Assembly: GCA_024636975.1 (NCBI GenBank)
Contig: JAGXGA010000036.1
Span: 1 to 64,000, forward strand
DNA: 64,000 nt
Direction of reading: 5' to 3'
DNA from: Mariniphaga sp.
GTDB lineage: Bacteria; Bacteroidota; Bacteroidia; Bacteroidales; Prolixibacteraceae
The translations under genes and the position numbers were made by a program. Positions 44,691 to 54,224 of the stretch are shown here, piece by piece (the stretch's first letter is position 1; every line of letters begins with the position of its first letter). The notes beneath the pieces are model-generated. The model was given only the letters and a program-made list of their open reading frames with translations. It was not told the DNA's origin and did no database searches.

Positions 44691-46310
44691 ATGAATTGTT
44701 TAAGATATACCGGTTTATTGTTACTGTTTTCAGGAATTGCTGTCGGTGCCAGTACTCAGTCGTCACAACCCAACATCATCCTGATCCTGGCCGATGATAT
44801 GGGTTTTTCGGATATTGGCAGTTACGGCTCAGAGATAAAAACGCCTCACCTCGACCGGCTTGCCAGTGAAGGCGTCAGGTTCAGCAATATGTACAACAGC
44901 TCCCGTTGTTGCCCGTCAAGGGCTTCGCTGTTAAGCGGTTTATACCCGCACCAGGCAGGCGTGGGCGAAATGACCGACACCGATTTGCCGATTCCCGAAT
45001 ACCAGGGTTACTTTAACGATCAGACGGTTACAATTGCCGATGTATTGGGCGCTGCCGGGTATAATACCTACATGTCGGGGAAATGGCATGTAGGGGAAGA
45101 ATCGGGCCACCGGCCTGCCGATCATGGTTTCCAACAGTGTTTTGCATTTTTAAATGGTGCAGCCAGTTATTTCGATTTCAAACCGTACCGCAATGAACTG
45201 TGGCCTCCGGGAAACAAGCTTACGGTAGTCAGAAACAATCAGGAAATTGTTCCTGAAGCCAATACCTTCTATGCAACCAATCTATATACTGATGAGGCTT
45301 TGAAGTTCATAAATCAAAACTCAAAGGACAAACCGTTTTTTCTTTACCTCGCCTATACTGCCCCACACTGGCCTTTACATGCTCTTCCGGAAGATATCGA
45401 AAAGTACGAAGGGGTGTATGATGACGGATGGGAAGCAATCCGTAACAACAGACACCAGCGGCTGATTGAACTCGGACTGATTGATGCGGATACACAGCTT
45501 TCACCGAAAAATAAACCCGACCGCAATTGGGAAGGCCTGTCGCCCGAAGAACAAAAAAATGAAGCTCGCCTTATGGAAGTATATGCAGCAATGGTCGACT
45601 GCATGGATCAAAATATCGGAAGATTGCTTGAGCAACTTGAAAAAAATGGACAGATCGATAATACTATTATCCTATTTTTATCGGATAACGGAGGTGCTAC
45701 TGCTGGCCGCCTAAATGAAGGTAAATATGGCAATCCCCGTTTCAGTCCCAATGCCCTGCCCGGCACCCCCGAATCGTTTGTGGGATACGGGCACAACTGG
45801 GCGAATGTGAGTAACACTCCTTTCCGAGAATTTAAATCCGACATACATGAAGGAGGGATTGCCACACCATTTATCGCCTGGTATCCTGCCCGTTTTCAAA
45901 AAGCCAAAATTAACCATACAACAACGCATATATTAGATGTATTACCAACATTGGCTGAACTTGCAGGAACTAATTACCCAAAACGTTTTAAAGGAAAAAA
46001 AATCAAACCTCAGGCAGGTAAGAGCCTTGTTTCGTCTATTGAAAATGAAAGTACTCTTTCCAAACGTCCGCTGTTTTTTGAGCACCTTGGCAAATGTGGT
46101 CTTATTGAGGGCGATTGGAAAATAGTGCGTTTTAATGGAAAAACATGGGAACTGTACAACCTGAAAGTAGACCGTACCGAATTAAATAATCTGGCAGGTA
46201 ATAATCAGGAAAAGCTTGATAAAATGGTAGCAATATATAATCGGTGGGCAAAAGAAAACAAAGTATTGCCAAGAGAAGAAGTGGAGAAACAAATGATTTA
46301 TCAGTTTTAA
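44691..46310 (+). CDS. Sulfatase (S1 family, arylsulfatase-type), Cys-type
   Basis: 539 residues from the ATG at 44691, preceded by AAGGATA and giving a signal peptide ending about GASTQ. The frame is open to 44652 but that would overlap the previous gene. Metal-site start is PNIILILADDMGFSDIGSYG; the formylglycine motif is C73-C-P-S-R77; substrate and metal residues are in GKWHVGE, FLYLAYTAPHWPLHA, LFLSDNGGATAG and DIHEGGIATPFIAWYP. Complete length for arylsulfatase A-like enzymes. It removes sulfate from a sugar outside the cytoplasm. Two bases separate its stop from the next ATG, so translation is probably coupled. Confidence 0.92.
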   Translation: MNCLRYTGLLLLFSGIAVGASTQSSQPNIILILADDMGFSDIGSYGSEIKTPHLDRLASEGVRFSNMYNSSRCCPSRASLLSGLYPHQAGVGEMTDTDLPIPEYQGYFNDQTVTIADVLGAAGYNTYMSGKWHVGEESGHRPADHGFQQCFAFLNGAASYFDFKPYRNELWPPGNKLTVVRNNQEIVPEANTFYATNLYTDEALKFINQNSKDKPFFLYLAYTAPHWPLHALPEDIEKYEGVYDDGWEAIRNNRHQRLIELGLIDADTQLSPKNKPDRNWEGLSPEEQKNEARLMEVYAAMVDCMDQNIGRLLEQLEKNGQIDNTIILFLSDNGGATAGRLNEGKYGNPRFSPNALPGTPESFVGYGHNWANVSNTPFREFKSDIHEGGIATPFIAWYPARFQKAKINHTTTHILDVLPTLAELAGTNYPKRFKGKKIKPQAGKSLVSSIENESTLSKRPLFFEHLGKCGLIEGDWKIVRFNGKTWELYNLKVDRTELNNLAGNNQEKLDKMVAIYNRWAKENKVLPREEVEKQMIYQF

Positions 46311-46312
46311 CA

Positions 46313-47677
46313 ATGAGGTTAATACTTATATTAATAATTGGAGTTTTTATTCTTTCGATACCGGTAGGGGCAGTTGCTCAAAAACCACGACTACTGGTTA
46401 CCACTGATATTGGCGGTGACCCCGATGATACCCAGTCGCTTATACGACTCATGCTATACACCTGCGATTTTGAGATTGAAGGAATCATCAGTTCAGCCTC
46501 CGGTACTCCGGGAGAATTGGGAAAAAGCATCATCCGGCCCGATTTAATTGAAGAAATAATACATGCCTACGGGGAGGTATATCCCAATCTGATAAAACAT
46601 CGTGCAGGCTTTCCTACAGAAAAACATCTGCTATCGGTAGTAAAAAGTGGAAATCCGATGCGCGGATGGAACCATGTGGGAGATGGACATGATACCGAAG
46701 CCTCGGAATGGATTATCCGGTGTGCTGACGAAAAAGATTCCAAACCATTAAATATTACCATCTGGGGAGGCCAGACCGATGTTGCCCAGGCGCTCTGGAA
46801 AGTAAAAAATACCCGTACAGAGGAACAGTATATATCATTTGTCAAAAAACTAAGAATTTACGACATCGCTGATCAGGATGGAATATTCTTTGAAATATGG
46901 GAGAGCTTTCCCGGTTTGTTTTATGTATTAAATAAAGCCCCTGAAGGTGAAGATAAACGAAATGCCGTTTTCAGGGGAATGTATCTTGGAGGAAATGAAG
47001 ATATCACTTCACTGGATTGGATTACTGAAAATGTACTGAATGATCACGGGCCATTGGGTAAACTCTATCCCGTTAAAACATGGACTGCCCCCAATCCTCA
47101 TGGTGTCATGAAAGAAGGCGATACGCCCTCTTGGTTCTTTTTTTTGGAAAACGGATTGAATTGCCCGGAACATCCGGAATATGGAGGCTGGGGAGGCAGG
47201 TTTCATAAAACTGAAGAAGATTATTATGCTGATGCAGTTGATTCGCTTAAGGGGGAAACTAATGCCCGGACAACCGTTTACCGATGGCGCGATGATTTCC
47301 AGAACGATTTTGCTGCACGCATGGACTGGTGTGTACTGAATGAGGATGATGCCAATAATGTACCTTTGGTTGATGTTAACGGACATGATATAAATAGGCC
47401 ATTAGTGATCCATGGTAAACCAGGCAGGAAAATCAGACTTGATGCTTCAGCTTCGACTGATCCTGATGGAAATACCTTACTGTTTGATTGGGAATTTTAC
47501 CCTGAAGCAGGAAACTTTGCTGGTGGTCTAAATATTAAATCCAAAGGAAAAATTCTGGAGTTTCAAATGCCACACTTGGATAAAAATTCTGCCGTTCACA
47601 TTGTATTGAGAGTTACTGATAACGGCAATCCAGAATTGACCGGATACAAAAGAATAATTCTGTTGAATGGAAAGTAA
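46313..47677 (+). CDS. DUF1593 nucleoside-hydrolase-like exported protein
   Basis: 454 residues from the ATG at 46313, with signal peptide MRLILILIIGVFILSIPVGAVAQ. The N-terminal domain (about 25-320) resembles nucleoside hydrolases: RLLVTTDIGGDPDDTQSLIRLMLY carries the Asp cluster of the calcium site (DIGGDPDD), and INITIWGGQTDVAQALW and IYDIADQDG follow. The C-terminal 110 residues form an Ig-like/PKD-like domain (LDASASTDPDGNTLLFDWEFYPEAGNFAG). Such proteins are usual in Bacteroidota glycan loci, but the substrate is not established; cleavage of an N- or O-glycosidic bond to a furanose is plausible. Confidence 0.85.
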   Translation: MRLILILIIGVFILSIPVGAVAQKPRLLVTTDIGGDPDDTQSLIRLMLYTCDFEIEGIISSASGTPGELGKSIIRPDLIEEIIHAYGEVYPNLIKHRAGFPTEKHLLSVVKSGNPMRGWNHVGDGHDTEASEWIIRCADEKDSKPLNITIWGGQTDVAQALWKVKNTRTEEQYISFVKKLRIYDIADQDGIFFEIWESFPGLFYVLNKAPEGEDKRNAVFRGMYLGGNEDITSLDWITENVLNDHGPLGKLYPVKTWTAPNPHGVMKEGDTPSWFFFLENGLNCPEHPEYGGWGGRFHKTEEDYYADAVDSLKGETNARTTVYRWRDDFQNDFAARMDWCVLNEDDANNVPLVDVNGHDINRPLVIHGKPGRKIRLDASASTDPDGNTLLFDWEFYPEAGNFAGGLNIKSKGKILEFQMPHLDKNSAVHIVLRVTDNGNPELTGYKRIILLNGK

Positions 47678-47759
47678 TATAAACGAAAAGCACTACTTGA
47701 GGATGCTCATAAAAGGTGAATCATTTATTTTGGCAGCAGGAAAGAAGTAAAAAAGAATT

Positions 47760-49991
47760 ATGAAACGCAGAAAGTTTTTACAAAATCTTGGACTGGGCGT
47801 TGCGCCGGTGGTTGTTCAGCCATTAATGGGTGCTACTCAGACGGGACAGGATTTTCCTCAATATAACTACCGTCAGCCGGAGACTTTACAGGAGGCTGTC
47901 ACAAAAGAGGGGCAAGTTATTGTCCGCCTGGAATTCCAGTCGGACGACCGGCACGGACAGCAGCTTAAACCTGATATCAAAATTGAAAATGGAAACATCC
48001 TGCGCTCCAAATCTTATTTTTTTGAAAAAGGTGAAGACAACTTTACCGGGGGCCTCGATGCCCCGGTTATTTCTGCTGCTACAGGTGATGTGGATGTTCT
48101 GGTATTGTGGCTCGACAAGTTTTCGGAAGAATCGGTGATTACAATGATTGACAAGGCAGGTATTTTTGCTTTCAGCCTGTCGGAAATTGTAAAAAAACAG
48201 GAGGTTACCGGACAAATCGGCCGGGCAAAGGTAAAGGCCAATTTCCTGCTTGACAAGGAGATTGGGGAACTCAATCCTGCAGATGTTGGAATAAGCAGTC
48301 CGGGCGACGATTTTACCTTTATCATTATGGCCGATACGCAGGGCGGCGATGCCTCCAACCCTGAGGACAACCTTTGCAGGATGAAAATTCACAATGCGTT
48401 TATTGAGGAGAGTATCCGGCTGGCAGGTAATCTGAAGGTGAAACCTGCCTTTTGCCTTATGCTTGGAGATATTGTTGACCATCAGGGCGAGGAACACCAT
48501 TTTGCGCAGATGGCACGGTTCTTTGAAAGGCTGAAAATGCCTGTACTGTATGAGATGGGCAATCATGAATCACGCTACCAGACCTCATTTGAACCGGGAT
48601 ACAACCTGAGGGGGTTCAACAATTACTTTGCTGCACAGAAAGCCATTAACGGAATGGAGTTACTGCTTTACTCGTTCAACCTGGGCAAATGGCACTTTGT
48701 GGTATGGCCCGATCCGCTTCGCCGGATGTTCTGGGAAAATCATCCGCACTATTTCGACTGGCTTGAGCGGGATCTGGAAAAATATAAAGACCGCCCAACC
48801 ATTTTCCTTCAGCACATCCCCATGCATCCCATCGGCATTAATCCGCTGGTGAATTACTGCGAAACGGCTTATGTAAAAAGATTGCTGTTCGACATTCTTG
48901 CTAAACACGGGAATGTAAAAACCATTTTCAGCGGGCATGTGCACATTCCGGTGAAGTCGTCTCTAAAAACAGCTGTCTCGGTAACAGGAATCAACTGTAT
49001 TAATTTGCCGGCTGCCGGTTACCGCCCCCGGGCTTTTGGTGAGGAGGATCTGTATGGAGGCCCAGCCCAGGGAATCTGCATTGTGGATATAAAAGGCGAA
49101 GAACTGAAAGCCACCTATAAAACTGTTACTCTTGAAGAATTTACCTGGCCAGATAAGCTTCCTGAATTCGATTCAAAAAGCTACCCCTTATGGTTCGGCA
49201 ACAAATGGGAGTTGCCTGCAAACAAGCAGTTTGTTAACGGGAACTTTAAAGATGGACCAGAGGGATGGGGACGCCGCTTCGTTTACCAGGAAGATGAAAA
49301 CCCATCCAATATATGCAAAGTGGTGGTGCAGAATGATCAACCGGCTTTATATCTAAAAACGGAGAAACGAGGTTATCATACCCCCGGGCAGGATCGCCTT
49401 CCACAGGATATCAACCGTATATTTCAGGCAATTGAACTGGAACCGGACAAGGACCCATTCATTTCATTTGAATACCGAAATGAAGGAAGAAACTGCGATT
49501 TCAGTGGGTTCAATGGCCTTTACATATGGGTGGAAGGATACCGGAAATCAGCAAGGGTATTAAATCTGCTCTACTTTGCCAACAAGGCCTGGGTAAATCT
49601 GGGCAGCACATACAGCAGTTCAGCCGGACCGGGGCCTTTTATTTTCAGTCTGGATAATACACCAGACGTATGGCACAGGGTAAGGCTGAACGTTAAGAAC
49701 GATTTTGAAAGCAATGCTGAAGGACTAAAATTTTTTGACCCTTCCCCTGACCGTCTGATTGTAAGCGCCGGCATCTGGAACATAAACGACGGAAGGAAGC
49801 AGCCGTTTGCCGCTTTCCTGAAAAATTTCAGCATAGGTTACAATCTTAATTCAGTTAGTCATATTGATGAAAAGAAATTATTGCCTGTGCCCGATGAACG
49901 GAAATGGTGGCGAGGTAAATATATGCCTTCAGGAAATGTTGCGGGTGAACATCATTATCATGTGGAAAAATGGAGCGAATTAAAATATTGA
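47760..49991 (+). CDS. Calcineurin-like metallophosphoesterase, Tat-exported
   Basis: 743 residues with twin-arginine signal MKRRKFLQNLGLGVAPVVVQPLMGA. The phosphoesterase domain occupies about residues 175-450: FTFIIMADTQGGD (D-x-Q in place of the usual D-x-H), LMLGDIVDHQGEEHH, YEMGNHESRY, IFLQHIPMHPIG and TIFSGHVHIPV supply the dinuclear metal ligands. A C-terminal 230-residue beta-sandwich (FVNGNFKDGPEGWGRRF, ELEPDKDPFISFEYRNEG, GLYIWVEGYRKSARVLNLLYFANKAW) resembles carbohydrate-binding or concanavalin-like modules. Substrate could be a phosphorylated glycan or the family's common phosphodiesters; unknown. It lies within the plus-strand series, 82 bp after the DUF1593 gene. Confidence 0.85.
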   Translation: MKRRKFLQNLGLGVAPVVVQPLMGATQTGQDFPQYNYRQPETLQEAVTKEGQVIVRLEFQSDDRHGQQLKPDIKIENGNILRSKSYFFEKGEDNFTGGLDAPVISAATGDVDVLVLWLDKFSEESVITMIDKAGIFAFSLSEIVKKQEVTGQIGRAKVKANFLLDKEIGELNPADVGISSPGDDFTFIIMADTQGGDASNPEDNLCRMKIHNAFIEESIRLAGNLKVKPAFCLMLGDIVDHQGEEHHFAQMARFFERLKMPVLYEMGNHESRYQTSFEPGYNLRGFNNYFAAQKAINGMELLLYSFNLGKWHFVVWPDPLRRMFWENHPHYFDWLERDLEKYKDRPTIFLQHIPMHPIGINPLVNYCETAYVKRLLFDILAKHGNVKTIFSGHVHIPVKSSLKTAVSVTGINCINLPAAGYRPRAFGEEDLYGGPAQGICIVDIKGEELKATYKTVTLEEFTWPDKLPEFDSKSYPLWFGNKWELPANKQFVNGNFKDGPEGWGRRFVYQEDENPSNICKVVVQNDQPALYLKTEKRGYHTPGQDRLPQDINRIFQAIELEPDKDPFISFEYRNEGRNCDFSGFNGLYIWVEGYRKSARVLNLLYFANKAWVNLGSTYSSSAGPGPFIFSLDNTPDVWHRVRLNVKNDFESNAEGLKFFDPSPDRLIVSAGIWNINDGRKQPFAAFLKNFSIGYNLNSVSHIDEKKLLPVPDERKWWRGKYMPSGNVAGEHHYHVEKWSELKY

Positions 49992-50082
49992 AATCGGAAG
50001 ATCGGGTAATTGAAATTTTGTTATGCAAGGGATAAAGGTTAAATTACAGTTGTAATTTCATTCAAAAACTGAAAATAAAAAA

Positions 50083-52470
50083 ATGAGCCGATTGTTATAT
50101 CTGTTGTTGCTGTGTTTGCCATTGGGGTCACTTTTTGGTACTCCTGTTGAATGGACTGCCCATTGGATCATGCATCCAGACGTTCAGCCCCAGTCGCATG
50201 CTGTAGTCCTTTTCCGGAAAAGTTTCAGTCTGGATGAAAAGCCCGATAGTTTTATTATAAATGTTTCGGCCGATAATCATTACAGGCTTTTTGTAAACGG
50301 GAAATACATCCTTCGCGGACCGGCAAGGGGCGATTTGACACACTGGTTTTACGAAACGGTGGATATAGCAGAACACCTGCATGCCGGTAATAATTTAATT
50401 GCTGCTGAAGTGGTGAACTGGGGGCCGAAGCGTTCGTTTTCCTTTATTTCGCAAATGACATCTTTTATTCTTCAGGGCAATTCAAAAGCGGAAGAGATGG
50501 TCAATACCCATGGCGACAGCTGGAAATGCCTGCACAACACGGCCTGTTTCCCCAAAATAGTGGAATGGATGACCGACCGCAGTACCATTGATTTTGGACT
50601 TTACACAGGCAATCCCACCGACAGTATAAGGGGCGATCAGTATCCGTGGGGATGGGAAACGCCTGATTACGATGATACTCAATGGTTGCCGGCCAAATGG
50701 GCCGATGTGGCCGGGGGACGGGAAACCCAGTATGCCGGAGGAATTCTCTATTCCGGCGGAAAGCTTTTGGTACCCCGCCGGGTACCGCTCCTGAAGGAAA
50801 CACCTGTGCCCTTTACAAAAATACGTAGTACCATTGGCCTGGCTGAAGGAAACAGTTACATCGATGATATGGGCTCGCTGGTTATTCCTCCCAATGAATA
50901 CGTGATCATCCTTATCGACCAGGCCCATCTTACAATGGGTTATCCGGAGATGATTGTAAGCGGAGGGAAAGATGCGATTATTCAGGCCATGTATGCCGAA
51001 AACCTGATCGTCGAGCATAAGTCGCCGAAAGGAAACCGCAACGAAATCGATGGAAAATACATGGTAGGCATCAAAGATATTTTTGTATCCGAAGGAGGGA
51101 AAAACCGCATGTTCAAACCCACCTACATCCGTACCTTCAGATATATTCAACTGGATATTGAAACGTTCAGTGAACCTCTTGTTATCGAAAATTATTATCA
51201 TGTTGAATGCAGGGCTCCGCTGGAGAAGAAGGCTTCCTTTTCAACGGGCAATGAATTAACCGACTGGATAATGGATGCCGGCTGGAGATCGGTTTCGTTA
51301 TGCGCACAAGACTATCTCTTATCGGATGCCTATTACGAGCAAATGCAGTACACAGGCGATTCGAGGGTGCACAACCTTTCCCTGCTCACGCTGTCAGGCG
51401 ATGATCGGCTAACACGTAATTCGCTTATACAATTCAACCAGTCTCGTATTCCTAAAGGCCTGACCTATGCCTGTTATCCAAATGCATTTCACCTCATTAT
51501 CCCCTCCTACTCTCTTATCTGGATCGACCAGATACATGATTACATGTATTGGAAGGATGATAAGGAATTTATTTCTCAGTTCAGCCTGGGCATACAAAAT
51601 GTGCTGCACTGGTTTGAGCAAAAAATGCAGCCAAACGGGTTAATGGGCCCTATGGACTGGTGGGGTGCACTGGCATGGCCCAGGCATTATGAGAATGGGG
51701 AATCTCCTACTATTTATGAAGGCAACAATACGCTTTACACCCTTCAATATGCCTATACCTTGAGCCATGCGGCCGATATCTTTTCTTACCTGGGAGACCG
51801 TTCGCTGGCAAAAAAATATACAAACAGGGCCAATCAGATTATCCGTGCTGTAAACAGGCAATGCAAAAACAATGAAGGGTTTTATACAGAATCACCCGAC
51901 AGTAAGCTGGTCAGCCAGATTACAAATATCATGGCCATAGCTGCGGGTGCTGTAAAAGGACGTAAGGCACGTGAACTTATGGAGAAGTTACTGGAACCTG
52001 AAGACTGGTTTGGTCAGGTAGATCTGTTCCTGCATGTGTACCTGTTCGAGGCGATGAACATGACCGGCATGGGAGATCATTTTCATTCGGAACTCTCGGA
52101 GTGGCAGCTGATGAAGGAACGCGGGCTTACAACATTTGTGGAGGTACCCCTCGAATGGGGCGAAGAAAACCAGCGCTCGGAGTGTCATCCATGGAGCAGC
52201 TCACCCAACTACTTTTTCTTTCGGACTGTTTGCGGCATCAATCCACGGGAAGCAGGGCATAAAAAAGTTGAAATAGCACCAAATTTTGGGGAACTCGATA
52301 GTATTAAGGCTATTTATCCACATCATTTGGGAAACATAGAAATGAACCTCAAGAGGAATTATTCGAATCTGGAAGGAGACATAACTGTTCCCGAAGGCAT
52401 GGAAGCCACTTTTATCTGGAACGGTAAAAAAACGCGTTTGAAACCTGGAATGCAAAAAATTTCATATTAA
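50083..52470 (+). CDS. GH78-like alpha-L-rhamnosidase (long form)
   Basis: 795 residues with signal peptide MSRLLYLLLLCLPLGSLFG. N-terminal lectin-like beta domain (WTAHWIMHPDVQ, FRKSFSLDEKPDSFIINVSADNHYRLFVNGKYI), then the GH78 (alpha/alpha)6 barrel with YYEQMQYTGDSRVHNLSLL in the acid-residue region and MGPMDWWGALAWPRHYENG, and a final beta domain (YPHHLGNIEMNLKRN). The substrate end has RSECHPWSSSPNYFF, the usual H-x-W-S of the family. It releases alpha-L-rhamnose outside the cytoplasm. A paralogue with the same N-terminal domain starts at 61045. It is 19 bp upstream of the GH28-like gene. Confidence 0.88.
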   Translation: MSRLLYLLLLCLPLGSLFGTPVEWTAHWIMHPDVQPQSHAVVLFRKSFSLDEKPDSFIINVSADNHYRLFVNGKYILRGPARGDLTHWFYETVDIAEHLHAGNNLIAAEVVNWGPKRSFSFISQMTSFILQGNSKAEEMVNTHGDSWKCLHNTACFPKIVEWMTDRSTIDFGLYTGNPTDSIRGDQYPWGWETPDYDDTQWLPAKWADVAGGRETQYAGGILYSGGKLLVPRRVPLLKETPVPFTKIRSTIGLAEGNSYIDDMGSLVIPPNEYVIILIDQAHLTMGYPEMIVSGGKDAIIQAMYAENLIVEHKSPKGNRNEIDGKYMVGIKDIFVSEGGKNRMFKPTYIRTFRYIQLDIETFSEPLVIENYYHVECRAPLEKKASFSTGNELTDWIMDAGWRSVSLCAQDYLLSDAYYEQMQYTGDSRVHNLSLLTLSGDDRLTRNSLIQFNQSRIPKGLTYACYPNAFHLIIPSYSLIWIDQIHDYMYWKDDKEFISQFSLGIQNVLHWFEQKMQPNGLMGPMDWWGALAWPRHYENGESPTIYEGNNTLYTLQYAYTLSHAADIFSYLGDRSLAKKYTNRANQIIRAVNRQCKNNEGFYTESPDSKLVSQITNIMAIAAGAVKGRKARELMEKLLEPEDWFGQVDLFLHVYLFEAMNMTGMGDHFHSELSEWQLMKERGLTTFVEVPLEWGEENQRSECHPWSSSPNYFFFRTVCGINPREAGHKKVEIAPNFGELDSIKAIYPHHLGNIEMNLKRNYSNLEGDITVPEGMEATFIWNGKKTRLKPGMQKISY

Positions 52471-52489
52471 CTTTAAATAACCTATTGAA

Positions 52490-54055
52490 ATGAATTTTAA
52501 ATTGTCCATCTGTTTGTTTGTTATCCTTTTTCTAAATTCAGTACCCTGCTTTACCCAACAGATTGCTGAAGGTGAGGAAGCAGTAATATTTCGAAACAGC
52601 GACTTTTTGATTACTGAATATGGAAGCATTGAGGGAGAATTAAGCACCCCATTCATTCAGAAGGCAATTGATGAATGTTCGGCGGCAGGAGGAGGGCGTG
52701 TAGTGGTACCTGCAGGAACGTTCATTACCGGCACGCTGTTCCTGAAAAGTAATGTCAACCTTCACCTGACACATGGCGCTGTTTTGAAGGGAAGTACCAA
52801 TATCAACGATTATTCGCGGGAGGGACGATCGCCCGGTATTATCTATTGCGAGGATGCTGTTAATGTCAGCATTACTGGAACAGGAACCATCGACGGCAGC
52901 GGCGACAACTTTTATGATTTTTCCAGAAACCACGTATACGATGAATTTGATAAAAGCCATACCCGGCAAAAAAACAACTACATGGCGGAGGGGGAGTTTT
53001 ATACCGACGGGCCTGTTAAACGTACCAGGGCTCCGGGCATGACGGTAGTGTTCTTTCATTGCAACAATGTTATTGTAACGGGCATTACAATTAAAGACAC
53101 ACCAATATGGGCCACCCGGATTGGCTTTTGCGATGGTGTACTCATTGACGGCATCACCATAAAAAACAATCCGCTTGTTCCCAACAGCGACGGCATTCAT
53201 TGCACCATTTCGAGAAACATACGCATTTCAAACTGCAACATATCGGGTGGCGACGATGCCATTGTGCTTACCGGCTTTCCCAAAGATGAGGAAACCCCGG
53301 GCCTGAACACCACCGAACAGAAGCATCATACCTACGGCAACAAGACCATTTACGGGGAAAATATGACGGTGACCAACTGTGTGCTGAAATCCAGTTCGGC
53401 CGGTATCCGCATTGGCTATGGGCAGCACCCGATACGCAGATGCACTTTCTCAAACATAGTGATTTATGATTCAAACCGCGGTATAGGGATCTTTGCTCAT
53501 GATGCCGCCAATATTGAAAACCTGATATTTTCAAACATTATAATTGAAACAAGGTTACACAACGGCCAATGGTGGGGAAATGGCGAACCCATCCATTTGT
53601 CGGCCATTTCAAGGTTTGATGGACAAAAGGCAGGAAGTATAAAAAATGTACAGTTCAGCAACATCAATGCAACCAGTGAACACGGAATCCTGGTGTTCGG
53701 TCTCAAGGAAAGCCCTCTTGAAAACATTAGCTTTAACAACGTTCGGTTACACATGCGCAAAGGAAATGAAACAACTAACTATGGCGGGAACATTGATTTA
53801 CGGCCGGCTACCCCAAGAGCGATGCAACTGTTTGAACACGATATTCCGGGATTGTATGCGCAGCATGTAAACAAGCTGGTAATACGTGATTTCGATCTGA
53901 CATGGGGACCCGACCTGCCGTCGTTTTTTACCAACGGAATTGAATGCCTTAATGTAAATGAATTAAGTATTGACAATTATACCGGTAACGGGAACCCCGG
54001 ATCAACTAGGAGCCAGAAACTAAAACTCACTAATACTGAAGTGCAGACAGAATAA
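52490..54055 (+). CDS. GH28-like right-handed beta-helix glycosidase (divergent)
   Basis: 521 residues with signal peptide MNFKLSICLFVILFLNSVPCFTQ. The N-terminal region has the pectinase-like start FLITEYG and FIQKAIDECSAAGGGRVVVPAGTFITGTLFLKSNVNLHL. Beta-helix repeats carry PNSDGIHCTI and ISGGDDAIVLTG, two of the four polygalacturonase motifs (here N-S-D and G-D-D). The expected G-H-G and R-I-K motifs are replaced by SSAGIRIGYGQ and NRGIGIFA, so the active site is not classical polygalacturonase. It may act on a different uronic acid or rhamnose linkage. Within the operon between two GH78-like genes. Confidence 0.85.
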   Translation: MNFKLSICLFVILFLNSVPCFTQQIAEGEEAVIFRNSDFLITEYGSIEGELSTPFIQKAIDECSAAGGGRVVVPAGTFITGTLFLKSNVNLHLTHGAVLKGSTNINDYSREGRSPGIIYCEDAVNVSITGTGTIDGSGDNFYDFSRNHVYDEFDKSHTRQKNNYMAEGEFYTDGPVKRTRAPGMTVVFFHCNNVIVTGITIKDTPIWATRIGFCDGVLIDGITIKNNPLVPNSDGIHCTISRNIRISNCNISGGDDAIVLTGFPKDEETPGLNTTEQKHHTYGNKTIYGENMTVTNCVLKSSSAGIRIGYGQHPIRRCTFSNIVIYDSNRGIGIFAHDAANIENLIFSNIIIETRLHNGQWWGNGEPIHLSAISRFDGQKAGSIKNVQFSNINATSEHGILVFGLKESPLENISFNNVRLHMRKGNETTNYGGNIDLRPATPRAMQLFEHDIPGLYAQHVNKLVIRDFDLTWGPDLPSFFTNGIECLNVNELSIDNYTGNGNPGSTRSQKLKLTNTEVQTE

Positions 54056-54224
54056 TTGGATAAATGAACTATAAACGTTACCGATGCTAAAGCAACCATT
54101 TCTAGGATTATTCAACGGGGTATCTGCTTTTTTCATTAAGCAGCAGTATCGCTTTAACGATGGTTTCATTTTATATATCAAGTTGTTAATTCTGCTCTAA
54201 TAGCAAATAAATAATGCAAACTGT

